A stretch of 64,000 nt of DNA from [Phialemoniopsis] sp. UDSM-2020. Its lineage: Eukaryota; Ascomycota; Sordariomycetes; Thyridiales; Thyridiaceae. The stretch spans positions 3,968,001 to 4,032,000 of the forward strand of contig JAEILZ010000007.1 of NCBI GenBank assembly GCA_018873225.1, written 5' to 3'. A program made the translations under genes and the position numbers. Position 1 is the first letter of the stretch, and every line of letters starts with the position of its first letter. The notes under the pieces were generated by a model that was given only the letters and a program-made list of their open reading frames with translations, was not told where the DNA came from and searched no databases. This document shows, piece by piece, positions 10,751 to 22,098 of this stretch.

Positions 10751-11999
10751 TGAAGATCAGGGTGTACCTACCTAGGTCTTGCTCATATCTCTGTGTCAAT
10801 GCAGCTTGATGCGATCCATTCAAGCTATTCTACGTAGGTACAAGTTGGTGCTCTGCTCATGTGCCGCGCCTGGAGTGAGGATGAGCACTGATGGCGTAGG
10901 CTAGGCTGTGGCTTAATTTCCCTCTGGACAGGATGTGCCCTGTCGTAGTGCTCGCCGAGGCATGTTTGACCGCGCTGCCTGCAAAGGACGCGGCCGGCTG
11001 ACGGCAAGCCCAAGGGCTAAGAGACGCGCCGTCCCTAGGATTTAATTAATTGAAAGCCAGCTTTGGTGCTGGAGCGAGCTAAGATATTGACGGATAGACT
11101 GGGTCTGGAGCGACGAGCAGAGTTTTTTCCCTCTTTGCGGGTATGCGTCTCTTGGTGAAGAAGACCGAAAAACCGTTTAATAATGTGACGAAATGAAATG
11201 TGACGAAGGATCGGATCTGTGAGAACAGCACGCATGGCAGACATGCATCCATGCCAGCATGCCAGCACGCAAGGTAACTTGGCCGTCAGAGTTACAGTGA
11301 TACATGACAGACAGAGCAAGCAAAAACGGCTTGAGTGGCTGGTTGCCTGTCGCCAATCACATCGAGCAGCGAGTGTGATTGGCTCGAGGACCCCTGACAT
11401 GGGCACACTGGCCGATCTTGAGTGTATTCTTTCTGCTGACCATGTGGCCCTTCAGGGGTTTTTCTGGCTGCTTTCTTTTGGGGCCACTTGCGGGGGCGCC
11501 GTGAAATGCATGTACACTTCATTCATGCTCTGGCGAGCAGTACATTCGTGATCGATCCGAGCTGCTTGAGGGTTATCGGACTGTCAAACTGCTCAGTCGG
11601 ATACCCCTGGATTGTCCAGGATGGGTTTAGCAGCCAGGAACCCTGACAGTGTCGACAGGAGAGTCCGTGGTCTCGTGAACCAGGAGGAGGGAAAACGCGG
11701 TACGGAGTACACAGCCAGACAAGCAGAGAAGAGACGAGAGCAGAAGAGCAGACGTGGTGGTGGTGTGCAGCAGAGAGGAGAAGCCCACTCGGTCGACCGC
11801 ACATCATGACACACTGGCAATCTCAGTGGCCAGCTATCCGCTGGAAACAGACCGGGGCCCTCCACTACCCCCTGCAGGTGCTTTGCCTCTCCACCCAGAC
11901 TGTTCGCCTGACCAGTCGTTTCGCTTCCTTTGCACCACCCTAGACCAGCTTCAGAGCTAGCTTGGGCCGCCGACGACCCTCCCTAATCTGGATCTGGGA

Positions 12000-13442
12000 T
12001 TGATGAGTGGTGGCTTGCTGGTGCTCTGCAGAGAGACAGAAGAGAGAGAGAGAGAAAGAGAGGGGACTTGCTGTTGTAGCCGAGCCCAGCCCAATTTGGG
12101 GGCCGGCGTGCTGGCTTTTTGCTATCTCTCAGTGCTGTTCCAGGGGCCATCAGCATCCACTGTAGGGCAGACAGAGTGGAGGAACACCGTACTTGGTAGC
12201 GTGCCCGGATCCACCATCATTTTCCCTCTTTCACTCCTGTCTCTCACGCACACGCACACACACACACACCACCACCCGGTGCTGGGCCCTGGTCTCGTTT
12301 CCCCTGGCTCGACTTCTGGCGCGACTCCTCAGTGGCTCCCAGGCGTTCTCGCTCACTCCATCCACCCACTCCAGTCAGTCCGTCCGTCCTCCATTTCCGA
12401 ACTCTTTGGTCGATTCCCTTTTCCACTCTTTTTTCTCCATCACCAACACCTCCTCCACCACCAACACACCGCCCTTCCTTTTCCATCTTTCTTCCCTCTC
12501 TCACTCTCTCGCCTCTTCGTCCCCTCTCTCTTCTTTCCTCCCCCGCGCGCGCACTTTCTCTCCAAACCCTTCGACTTGGTCGTCGTTGTCGTCGTCGTCT
12601 GCTACATCTTTTTCGTAGTTGCCTTCAACCCTTCTTCACGCGTTTTTTCCAACTCGCACCAGATCAAAAAAAGAGATACACACACCATTTTCGTTGGACG
12701 AAGAAATTCCCACACATTTCGGAGAAAAAAGACCCAAGATCCATCAAACGAGGCTTCTTCCATTTGGACACAGCTGGACCTTGCAACAATCACAACCTTA
12801 ATACTTTGTACTTTATCGCATATCGATCACTTGCTTTCTCAGTTTTCACCAGACCCTCGACGCTGTCCCTGCCGCCGTCCATCAAACCCAACGCTCTCGG
12901 GACGCTCGCAGTAATTCTCGAAGTCGGATAACCCGCTAGATTGAATCTCGGCCAGCCCAGCCCAGCCCAGCAGCTCGCAGTTCGCATCGCTCTTTCTGCT
13001 CTGGCAGTCTTTTCTCTCGGCTCCTCCGACTCCTTCCCTCCCGGTCCCTTCGTCGACAGCGTCGCCCCTTCTGCAGGCATCACCACGCCCTGGTTGCATC
13101 CGTCACTCATTACAAAAACGGTCTCTCATTGCTTCGAGACACCAACCTAATAACAGTCACGCAATACCCGACCGTCAACAGTCATTTCGACATTTTCTCT
13201 TGTCATATTTGCACCCTCAAAGTTTGACACTGCTTTTTCGACGCTCAGAACAAACATCGTACCCATCTCGGCTCTTTGATTCTTCGTCTTCTATTCTCTT
13301 GTAATTCACAAGCTACCGACTATCATCATTCTCGGTTGTCTTCGACACAACTTTTCACGCCTGGAACTCGCTTTGACAAGCTTGATAATCCGAACTTTCG
13401 GCAACTCTTCCTTACCCGTTCTAGCAACAGCATTCTGAGCAA
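12000..13442 (+). other. Probable long 5' leader / promoter of the glutamine-rich gene
   Basis: The plus strand becomes strongly C/T-rich from about 12200 to 13440, with an AG-repeat near 12040-12062 and a CA-repeat near 12247-12270. Long open frames here are low-complexity Ser/Pro/Leu strings caused by base composition and lack start context or homology signs. C/T-rich leaders of over 1 kb are common before fungal regulatory genes, so most of this is probably transcribed, possibly with leader introns I cannot place. Confidence 0.5.
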
Positions 13443-15194
13443 ATGGACGCAGGCGGTCTTGCTCAAATGTCGCACCAAAATTTCTCCGGCAGGCTTAACA
13501 TGCCCGCTTCAGCCGGTGGCCTGGCTTCGCGCCGGGGCGGCCAGAACATCAAGCCGCTCTCCTTCGACAACATGAAGTCGCAGCCCGTCGCTGACAACGG
13601 CCTCCCGACTCCTCGCACCAGCCGCTCCCACCTCCTTGCTGGCCTTCGCACCGCCCCCAAGTCGGCTACCGGTGCTACTTTCCCTGCCTCGCCCACAACT
13701 GCTGCTCCTGCCAACCAGATGAGGAACCGCAACTCGGTCTACGGTAACAACGACAACATGTACAACGGACCCAAGACCTCGATGCCCCGCTACAACCAGC
13801 AGCAGACGTTCAACAACTCCATGCTGGCTTACGCTCAGCAGCAGCAGCAGGCACAGGCTCAAGCTCAAGCCCAGGCTCAGGCTCAGGCTCAGGCTCAAGC
13901 CCAGGCCCAGGCCCAGCATTATTCAGCCGACCAGGTCCTGGCTCCGCCCGAGATCCAGCTCGAGGACCAGGCGCTCGAGGGCATGGACCCCAACCTGTAC
14001 GCCCAGCTTGTCGCCACCAACATGTACCTCGCCCAGCAGCAGCAAAGGCTCCAGCAGCAGCTCATGAGTGTCCAGGCCGCTCAGCAGCAGTTCCAGACCA
14101 TGAGCCTGAATAGTGCGCAGCCCATGCAGCAGGCCTACCAGAACCTCTACCAGCAGCAGCAACAGGTCAACAACCTCCAGTCCATGGTCACCTCGGGCAT
14201 GTCTGCTCAGGGTGGTCTCTACTCGCTGTACGACCCCATGACCGGCCAGCAGACGCTGTACGTCAACCAGGCTGCCACGCCCCAGCTCAACAGCCAGTTT
14301 GTCGACCAGTACAACTTGGCCCTGCAGCAACAGCAGCAGCAGCAGCAGTCGATCAACACCCCTCGCGTCCAGGTCTCGCCTCCCCCCGCCGAGTCTCACC
14401 AGAACAGCTTCAGGAACCCGTCGCCGCCTCGCCGCTTCGAGTCACCCGCCGACCAGACCACGCCTCTGCCGCCCCCGAGTGCCAATGCTTTCCGCCGGGG
14501 CCACAAGAAGTCGTCTTCCCTGGCCAACGTCACTAATGGTGCCCTGTCCGTCTCGACTCAAGATGCCGTCCCCAAGTCGGCGGGCCCTAAGAGCGCCCAC
14601 TTCCCTCTGGCTGGCACTTACGGGCCCGGTCAAGGCCGTGCTGGAGAGCACCCGGTCCGCCAACCCCACGGCCCGCCCAACCTGGATGAGCTTCGCGCCA
14701 AGCCGACTTCAAAGCACGAGGGCAGCAAGAACTTTGCTACGCGGACTCGTCGGTCCGCCGTGCACAACCTCATGCGCGCTGGCATCACTCGCCGTCAGGT
14801 GATGGGTACTGGCAGCTCCGGAAGTATTAGCCCTATTTCCGAGACGGCTGAGGAGATCACGGCTCCCCTGACGGACGACGACTCGGACTCTGGACGTAGT
14901 GGCTCGGGTAGCCTCAACGGCGACGATGTCGAGTGCTCGCCGCCTAGTTCGCGGACCTCGACTGGCAGCTGGGGCGCCATCGGCTCTGACCGCCCGAGCT
15001 CGCGCCAAAAGGCTCGCGGCGCTAGCGACTCGGTTGATGGGATTGAGACCGAGACTGGCCCGGGCAGCTTCGCCAGCGTCTTCAAGAGTGCCAACAAGAC
15101 GCCCACGGCCGAGAGCAACGGTCAGCGCAAGGCGCCGATGCTTGTTCTTACGAGTGCCGAGAAGCGCAAGACCGGCGCCGTCATGGTCGCCTAA
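13443..15194 (+). CDS. Glutamine-rich low-complexity protein, function unknown
   Basis: A single exon of 583 residues. I do not recognise a catalytic domain. In order it has a Ser/Thr/Pro-rich N-terminus with a PTPRTSRSHLL stretch, poly-Gln followed by an Ala-Gln dipeptide repeat (about residues 133-159), a helical Gln-rich part (LAQQQQRLQQQL), more poly-Gln near residue 298, and a C-terminal third with a charged KPTSKHEGSKNFATRTRRS segment, acidic Ser-rich sequence and a Lys/Arg end. The non-repetitive blocks look conserved in style while the repeats probably vary in length. Such proteins are often RNA-binding, transcriptional or granule-forming, but this is only composition. Strong codon bias toward C/G-ending codons suggests a well-expressed gene. 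Confidence 0.8.
   Translation: MDAGGLAQMSHQNFSGRLNMPASAGGLASRRGGQNIKPLSFDNMKSQPVADNGLPTPRTSRSHLLAGLRTAPKSATGATFPASPTTAAPANQMRNRNSVYGNNDNMYNGPKTSMPRYNQQQTFNNSMLAYAQQQQQAQAQAQAQAQAQAQAQAQAQAQHYSADQVLAPPEIQLEDQALEGMDPNLYAQLVATNMYLAQQQQRLQQQLMSVQAAQQQFQTMSLNSAQPMQQAYQNLYQQQQQVNNLQSMVTSGMSAQGGLYSLYDPMTGQQTLYVNQAATPQLNSQFVDQYNLALQQQQQQQQSINTPRVQVSPPPAESHQNSFRNPSPPRRFESPADQTTPLPPPSANAFRRGHKKSSSLANVTNGALSVSTQDAVPKSAGPKSAHFPLAGTYGPGQGRAGEHPVRQPHGPPNLDELRAKPTSKHEGSKNFATRTRRSAVHNLMRAGITRRQVMGTGSSGSISPISETAEEITAPLTDDDSDSGRSGSGSLNGDDVECSPPSSRTSTGSWGAIGSDRPSSRQKARGASDSVDGIETETGPGSFASVFKSANKTPTAESNGQRKAPMLVLTSAEKRKTGAVMVA
13835..13917 (+). repeat. CAG / CAGGCN in-frame microsatellite
   Basis: A run of CAG codons is followed by alternating Gln-Ala codons (CAG/CAA with GCT/GCC). 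The reading frame is kept, so length changes would alter the protein in two-residue steps. Confidence 0.9.
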
Positions 15195-16471
15195 TGGCGC
15201 TGCCCCGTTGGAGGCACGCCTCTTATTTTGCTTTAACGCAATTACGATTATGTTCATGTCTTTCATTTCACGGCCCGCCGTGCCGGCGACCGAGTCGAGG
15301 TAGATCCTCGTCGCTCGGCGCCAGCACTGGATACGGATACGAACGATAGGGTGGTTGGTAGGCTTAGCAAGGCGAATGAGATTTGTCTTGCTTCTCTCCG
15401 TTTCTTTCGGTCACAGAGATTGACCGCACCGACTTTTTGACGGGATAGCAATGAGCTACATTTATCGGATGGCGATAGACTGGCGCGTATGCGCAGTTGC
15501 GCCTATTGGCTTCTCGGGTTGCTCTTGGATTCGATCTTCGCGATGATATTGGGTGGGACATGGGCTCAGTTCGGGCCTTTGGCCTGGTTCGGTTCTCATG
15601 ACTGCGGTTGCCAAGACGGTGCGGCCTGTCAAGTGTTGGAAACTTCACGGGGCGGTTGGCCGATCGTCGAGCGTTGCACAGGCGGGAACGGATAGGCGGT
15701 TGCACAGTTGGCGTGCAAGCAAGACTGAGATCAATGGGACATTCATTACCAGCAGCAGGGAGATGAGACATCCAAAGAGGTTTATAGGGAGGGCGGCGAT
15801 CCGGGGCAGGAGGACCGCCCATTACATTCCATGTGCATTCTTGCTGACTGATTCAAAATGAATAAGAAACTCTTTACAAATTAGGTAGTCTAGTCAAATA
15901 CGATATGACTTTGCATTACAGAAGGAGGCTCAACGTTGATCCGGTGAAGTTTGCTTCGTTTGACTGGTGCCCACTTCAGGTTGATGTGTGGTTCGTTCGC
16001 CCGGAGCGGCAATTTGGTGTGGGAGCTTCAGTGCGTGCAGGTGTTCTCTGTACTTGTAGGTAGTTAGCGGCACTTTAGCGCCCGCTGCGGGGCCCACTGG
16101 CCGCCATCGCAACCCGAAAAGGGCAATTTGCAGCCCCATGGCTTGGTCTTATAGAAGACATTCCGACGACACTTCAGCGCCCGAGGGCCAGATTGGAAGC
16201 TTCGGTTCGGACTCTTCAGCTCGGGCAGTCCAGTCCTTTCAGTAGCACTCCAGCCTTCATCGTTCAATCCTGAGTACTTGGGCGTTTGTCTCTCTCGTCG
16301 GGTTTCTCACGTCTCACACCACTACCAATACCTATACCCATACCTATCTTCCCCCCCTTCCAGGCGATTCCCAATTCCCACATGCATTTCCTTCCTTCTC
16401 TTCCATCCCCTCCGGCCAGCTCGATCCTCTCCAGCATCCCATATCGATGATGGCATCCGCTACCAACAGCC
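15195..16471. other. Intergenic region
   Basis: This 1.28 kb holds the 3' end of the glutamine-rich gene and the promoter of the Zn2Cys6 gene. Two similar 15-18 bp stretches (ACTTTAGCGCCCG near 16072 and ACTTCAGCGCCCG near 16170) lie about 100 bp apart. No gene was seen. Confidence 0.5.
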
Positions 16472-19391
16472 ATGACCCTCGCATCATCTGCATCTGCGGC
16501 TCATTCTTGTCCCCCGATGGCTTCCACCTCGCTCGCCCCAGCACCCGCGCCCATGCGAAACGTCAGACCAACAACGGCCAAGACGCCGGCCTGCCTGCCG
16601 TGTCGCTTCCGCAAGATCAAGTGCAATGGTGCTCTGCCTGGATGTAGCACCTGTCTTGCTGCCAACCGCCATTGTGAATACGACGAGAACGGTCCGAAGC
16701 GCAGGTGAGTCTTGTCCTGTCCTCCTCTCTTCGCTCCTAGTTCCATCCCACAGTAACGCTCGCTCCCATCCTGTGCTCAGTTGCACAGACTGCCACTCAC
16801 TTGTCTTTTCTCGGGAGAAGATGGCTGTTTCTGCCCAATCTCTACCCTATCATAGAGTATTGCAGTCCCCTCTGGCTGACCGCTCCTTGTCGTCCTCTCG
16901 CTTCTACAGGAACCGTGTGGAGGGGTCGCGCCGTGACCGCCAGGACAAGAAGAAGGCCGCCGCCGTGCTTCAGGCACAAAAGGCAAAGCTCTACCGGGAC
17001 AGAACTGTAGCCCACAGCATGTCTGACAGCTTCTCGTCGGACCGGAACACAGCCCACGACCGCTACAAGGGTTCGTCCTCGCCAGACACCGCTGACGGCA
17101 TCGTGCACCCTCACCCTCACTCTCATCGTCACCCTCCCCGCGAGTCCAGTCCCGTGACCTCGTTCCCCTCCCAGCCTTGTGATACCCAGACCACCCGCAA
17201 CCCCTCTCCCGATGTCGATGTCAGCCAGCACGTCATACGCAATCCCACTGGAGCTGTCGAGGTGCGTGGGCCAACCAATACTCTCTACGAGTCTCCTGGG
17301 AGCAATACTCTGTACGAGTCTACTGGGAGCGACCATGGTAATCCCGACGCAATACGCCTCCGACGGTCCGACAGCGCCGATGTCTACTCGGCCGCATCGG
17401 CATACCTGACCAAAAACGCACTTTACGAGCGCGAAAACGAGGTAGGATACCGCAAGACGCTTCTTGAGCAGGGCACCATAGACGGTGTCCGCGCAGAGCT
17501 CGCCCTGCACCTGCTCGACATCCACTTCAACCGCCACCACTTTTTCTGCATTACCTACCGCCCAGTCTTTTTCCGAGACATGGCCAAGGGTGGGCGGTTC
17601 TACTCGGCCCTGCTTCTCTACGCCCTGATGGCAGTGACCTGTCGCTACTCGGAGCGAGACGACCCGGAAGTCGGCGGAGGCAACCATGCAGATCATTCGG
17701 GCCAGAAGTTTTACGAAATGGCCGAGGAGCTGCTGAGGGCGGAGCTCGGCAAGTCCAGCATCCCGACAGCGACGGCTCTGCTCATCATGGGCAATGCGTT
17801 GATGTCTGCCGGCCAAGTCGATCGCGGCTGGGATTACACCGGTAGGGTGACCGCCTCCGGCCTTGTTGTGACAGGCTGACAAGAAAGGACAGGACGAGGC
17901 ATCAGAATGATTACCCAGCTTGGCTTGTATGTCGAGGCCGACCCCCTCAGTGCCAACATGCCCCCGCAAACTCTCGAGTACATCGAGGTCTCGCGACGCC
18001 TCTTTTGGGGCGCCTTCGTGTCTGAGAAACTTCAGAGTCTGTACCTGGGGCGGCCCATTTTCATGCACGGTCGGGACTGCCACGTGCCAAAGGTAGGAGG
18101 ACCTCTTTCCCTCGCTTCCTCTCCGAGACTATGGCTGAGACCTTGCAGAAATTCATGGATGTCTCGGAAGAAGACGAGATGTGGCACCCTTTCCTGTCCA
18201 TCCCGAATGTGCACCTGCCCCCCATGGCCACCAACGGTGTCAGCAACTTTATTGAGCATTGTGCTCTCAGCGAGATCTGTGAAGAAATTATGAGTTCCTT
18301 CTACCAGGTACACGCCAAGAGAACGGCCAGAGATGAGTTGCGGCTGCTGCGGGATCGCATCAGGGGCAGGCTGCGTCGGTGGGAGGAGAGGTTGCCGGAC
18401 AAGCTGCGCTTCGAACCCGGGAGATTCAAGAACGACTGCCGCCCAATGCATACCATGGTGTTGCAGTGAGTATCGCGGTCCTGATATGGCGTTGGATTCT
18501 TTCAAGGGCTGATGATTCTTTGCCAGCACAATCTATCAGTCCCTGGTGGTCCTCACGGAACGACCTTTTGTTCTGAACGGCCACCTCAATCCTGGCAACG
18601 AGTCTGGGGATGGCTGGCGCCGGTGCACAGAGGCTGCCGAAAAGATTGCCAAGATACTGGACTCTTATCGAACGTTCTATTCCTTTCGTCGCGTACCGTA
18701 CCAGCTGTGCTACGCCACCTATGTCGCCAGCACGATCCTGGTCAGGAATGCCACAGGCCCGAGCACAATGAGCGGCAGGCATGTGCCCGAGGTAGACCTT
18801 CTCTGGGTTTGCTTGCGAGGATTCGAAGAGATGAAGCTGGCCCATCTCGGCGCGGAGCGCATGCACGAGCGGATTAGGAATCTCATGGCCAGGTTGGAAG
18901 TCACCGTACGGAATCCGCCCACTGCCAGCTACCCCGCTGGCAGTCAGCGTATGTATTCCAACCCTTCCCCGCGAGTCGATGATATGACTGATGGATTGCT
19001 TCCTCCAGTGCCGCACTACCAAGATCAGCCACCGCATCTGCCGTCCTCGTTGACGTCTCATGCCGCACTGCTCCCCGACAGGACAGAGGAGTACCAAGAG
19101 ACAAGCCAAGAGACAGCACCCAGCGAGCTGGCCCACGCATCCCTCCCCTTTGCCCCGGGTCCATATACGACTGGTCTCCAGGCCTCGATGACGCCTTGCG
19201 TGCAGCCCGAGAGCGGCGACTACGGCCTTATGAGCCACCAGATGACGACAGAGCACCATGCGGCGGCGTACATGGTCCCCCAGACGCAGATGACGGGCAG
19301 CGTGTTTGGCGGCGAGCCCCTGTACTACTTTTCCATACCCGGGGCCAACGACGATATGCTTTTCGGGCCGGCTCAGCCGGAATGGGGTTGA
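16472..19391 (+). CDS. Zn2Cys6 fungal-specific transcription factor
   Basis: Five exons (16472-16704, 16910-17841, 17893-18092, 18149-18465, 18527-19391) give 848 residues. The DNA-binding zinc cluster uses Cys41, 44, 51, 58, 61 and 68 (ACLPCRFRKIKC then GCSTCLAANRHC). A basic, Lys/Arg-rich linker follows across the first intron. The fungal_trans middle-homology domain spans roughly residues 290-650, with HHFFCITYRPVFF, the GWDYTGRGIRMITQLGL helix and RRLFWGAFVSEKLQSLYLGRP, which are the usual landmarks. The C-terminus is Pro/Gln/acidic and could be an activation region. An ATG at 16517 is an alternative start. The first intron (205 bp) is longer than the others. Target genes are not evident from the neighbours. 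Confidence 0.9.
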
Positions 19392-19894
19392 CATCGCGGG
19401 TGATGGGAGTCTTCTCGAGTTTGAGTCTTGATTTCCTGGTCCTGGCTTCGTTCAGCGGTCCTGTCCTTTTAGAGGACACGAATGATGACAGTGTATGAAT
19501 CGTGTTTGATACTCTAGCTTGGGCGTTCGGGTGTTGGTTCGAATTTTGTACATGAATGAGTGTTTGACGACGAACGCAAACGGCCGAGAACCACGATACT
19601 TGCTTGGTAGGCTGGGCATGACATGACATGGCGTTTTCTTGCGAGCACGGCAGGATACTTCTCAGGGCAGTGAAGGTGTGAATCTTTGGATTAAATATGA
19701 CAAAGGACTTATTGAATGTGTCCAGCCAACTGCTCTCTCTGACTTTTGGTCTCGAGTGTGCTATCTCAACGCCAAATCCTTCCCATACCATTTATGACGC
19801 CCCCCAAAACAACATATCTCCAATGTACAAATGATGGAGCAGCTTCCCAACAAAGCTAGGCATATACAGGGGTCACCAGATGGCTTTGTTGCTG
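19392..19894. other. Spacer between convergent genes
   Basis: This 503 bp holds the 3' untranslated ends of the Zn2Cys6 gene and the APSES gene. No other feature was seen. Confidence 0.5.
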
Positions 19895-22098
19895 CTACCC
19901 AGCCATGTCCATGCCGTCCGCCTCGACCAGGCCTCCTCCGTTCCGCGCCACGTCGGACGCCTCCTCCTCCATCATGGCAATCATGTCGTCGACGTTGTCG
20001 TCGAGGTTCTGGGCCTCGGGGCCCAAGCAGCTCTTGAGCAGGCGGCGGTACCGCTCAATCTTGTCGCCCGTGCCGACGGCCCCGAGGGCGTCGACGTAGT
20101 CGGCCTCGGCCTGGCGCTGGTCGGCCAGCAGCCGGCGCAGCTCCTTGGCGAGCCGCACGCGCTCCTCGTAGCTCTCGTCGCCGGCGCCGTTCTCGTCGTG
20201 CATGCCGGCGCCGTTCATCATGGACGCGAGCTCGGCCTCGACGTCGCGCTGCACGGCGAGCCGGTTCTGGTGCGTGACGAGGGCGAGGACCTGCTTGCGG
20301 GCGGTGGCGACCTCGCTCTCGATCTGCGCCGCGAAGGCGTCGGGCTCGAGCTGGGTCTCTAGCGCGGCGATTTGGGCTTGGACCGTGGTGAGTTCGGCTT
20401 GCGTATTTTGCAGTATCCTCTGCGCTTCCCTCTCTGCTTCTTCCTTCTCCTTCAGCTCCTCGTCGTAGCTCTGGGCGAGCTCCTGGAACTTCTCCGTCAC
20501 GAGGGGTGTGATGCGCGCTTGTACCGTCTTGGCTGCTTCTGACTGGTAGGGCATGGCGAGCCGATTGCCTGGGTCGGCCAGCGCGTCTCGGAAAGGGGTT
20601 CGCATCTGTGAATCGGGCGCGAACGGGGACGAGGACCTCTGGGGGGCGGCACGAGACTTCTTGTTCGCGTTGAGATCGCGAATGAGATCTTCCACGCGTA
20701 CGCCCTCGTTGTTGGAGATGTGTGTGGAAGCGCCGCGGCCTAGCAGCGCGCGGACGCACTTGGTCGCGTTGCGCATAGCAGCGTGGTGTATGGCGGTGTT
20801 ACCTTCGTGGTCTTGCGCATCGAGCATCATTTGAACAAAGTTGGGGTCGTGCGTCTCGACGAGTTTGTTGAGGATGCTGTCCAGGTAATACCTCGAGCAC
20901 GACTGGCTCGTCACTCGCCCGCCCTTGATGTTGGCCGCGTGGTGAATGACAGTACAGCCGGATAAATCCCGGGCGTCGACGGTCTCGAAAAGCTCTTTCA
21001 AGACGGTCGGGAAGGTTTGCCTCTCGTAGCAGTTGGTGAAGTTGACGGCGCGCATGAATGGAGTCTCTCCCCGGATGTTCTGGGCTGAGAGCGTGGGGCC
21101 AAAGCGCTTCAATTGCTTGATGATGTCGACGTCGCCCATGGCTGACGCCCAGTGTAGTGCCGTATGCCGCTCCGTATCGATGGGCCAGTCGGGCTGGAAG
21201 TTTGTCGGGGGATCAGGTCGAATTGCAGGTTGCTCGTTCCTAGATAGCAAAAAGTAGTCCAAGAGCTCGTCGCCGTATACCGAGTGGTGCGTCTGGGTCA
21301 TGTCGTGGATCAGGTCCTCCCGTTTCCTCTTGCGGTGACCCGTAGAGAAATGCGACATGTCCGGCCTATCATCTTCGGCAGCATATGAAGCGGATGCGAC
21401 GGTCAGGTTGTCGGGCGTGTCATCCTCGTTCATAGCGAGGTCGGTGCTGTCGAACTCTTCGGCGATTGGGGCATCTTGAGTTGGCTTCGCGTTAGCGATG
21501 GAACTGGCACCAAGGCGAGCATGCGACTTACTGCTCCACTTGGGAACGGCAGGCTTCTTGGGAGCCTTGGGTTTGCTGGTATGCCGGGGAGCAGGGGGAG
21601 GGCTCTCATTGCCGGCGACGAACTCGAAGATGGGCCGTAGGCGATCGTAGACGTTGTTGCGGTGGGCGAGCGCCTCGCCCATTTCCAAGGGAATCCATGT
21701 TCCTATCGAAGATCAGTATGGGCCGACGAAGCAGAGACTGGGGGATGTGGTGAGGCCAGCGGGGACTTACCCTGGTATTTTCCGTAACCACCCTGGATCT
21801 TCTCATGCGTCTCCTTCTGGACCTCTCGCTCGAGGATCCTGGTTCTTGCTGGCTTGTCGAAGCCGGCGGCCTTGAGAATATGTGTTGCGTTGATCCAGTT
21901 GTCGTGCCTGCGGCGCATTACATGCTCCTTGAGGTCGGTACCGAATTGGAACTCGTACACGGGGATCTGGGCTGGGTTAGTCATGTTGCGGGCCAGAGGC
22001 GAGCGGCAGGGAAGGGGGAGTTCACGTACGCCGCTGTATGTAGCACTGTAAATTCCGGGCCCGGCCGGGACGGTGGGAGCGGCAGCTGCCTTAACCAT
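19895..22098 (-). CDS. APSES/ankyrin cell-cycle transcription factor (MBF DNA-binding subunit, Mbp1/Res type)
   Basis: Exons 22098-22030, 21966-21771 and 21702-19895 give 690 residues. The N-terminal APSES (KilA-N) domain, about residues 24-115, includes [20 protein letters not shown] and [17 protein letters not shown]. Ankyrin repeats follow at about residues 265-430 ([18 protein letters not shown] and [21 protein letters not shown]), then a charged coiled-coil region rich in Glu/Gln, where partner binding is expected. In yeasts, Mbp1 and Res1/Res2 bind MCB sites (ACGCGT) and drive G1/S genes; this is the same architecture. A 57 bp in-frame stretch at 21475-21531 carries intron signals and may be spliced in some transcripts, shortening the linker by 19 residues. 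It diverges from the aldo-keto reductase gene. Confidence 0.93.

Larger units (their letters stand above)
8674..11999. other. Gene-poor region, 3.3 kb
   Basis: No frame here has protein-like composition and consistent splice signals. The region contains several perfect short palindromes listed separately, and copies of TACGGAGTA near 9632 and 11701. It probably carries the 3' end of the oxidase gene and distal control sequence for the glutamine-rich gene downstream, or non-coding transcripts that cannot be recognised from sequence alone. Confidence 0.5.

Noticed and set aside
12000..12914. 304-residue open frame on the plus strand
   Set aside because: Its Ser/Pro/Leu-rich, repetitive composition follows the C/T-rich base bias, there is a second equally long frame over the same DNA, and no motif is seen. 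It is treated as leader sequence.
13923..14399. 158-residue Leu-rich minus-strand frame
   Set aside because: It is the antisense of CAG-rich coding sequence, which always reads as Leu-rich on the other strand.
16842..18083. 413-residue minus-strand open frame
   Set aside because: It lies antisense to the verified exons of the Zn2Cys6 gene and even reads across two of its introns. It is a shadow of the real gene.
20055..20759. 234-residue Arg-rich minus-strand frame
   Set aside because: It is a shifted reading of the APSES factor's GC-rich 3' half and has extreme Arg content.
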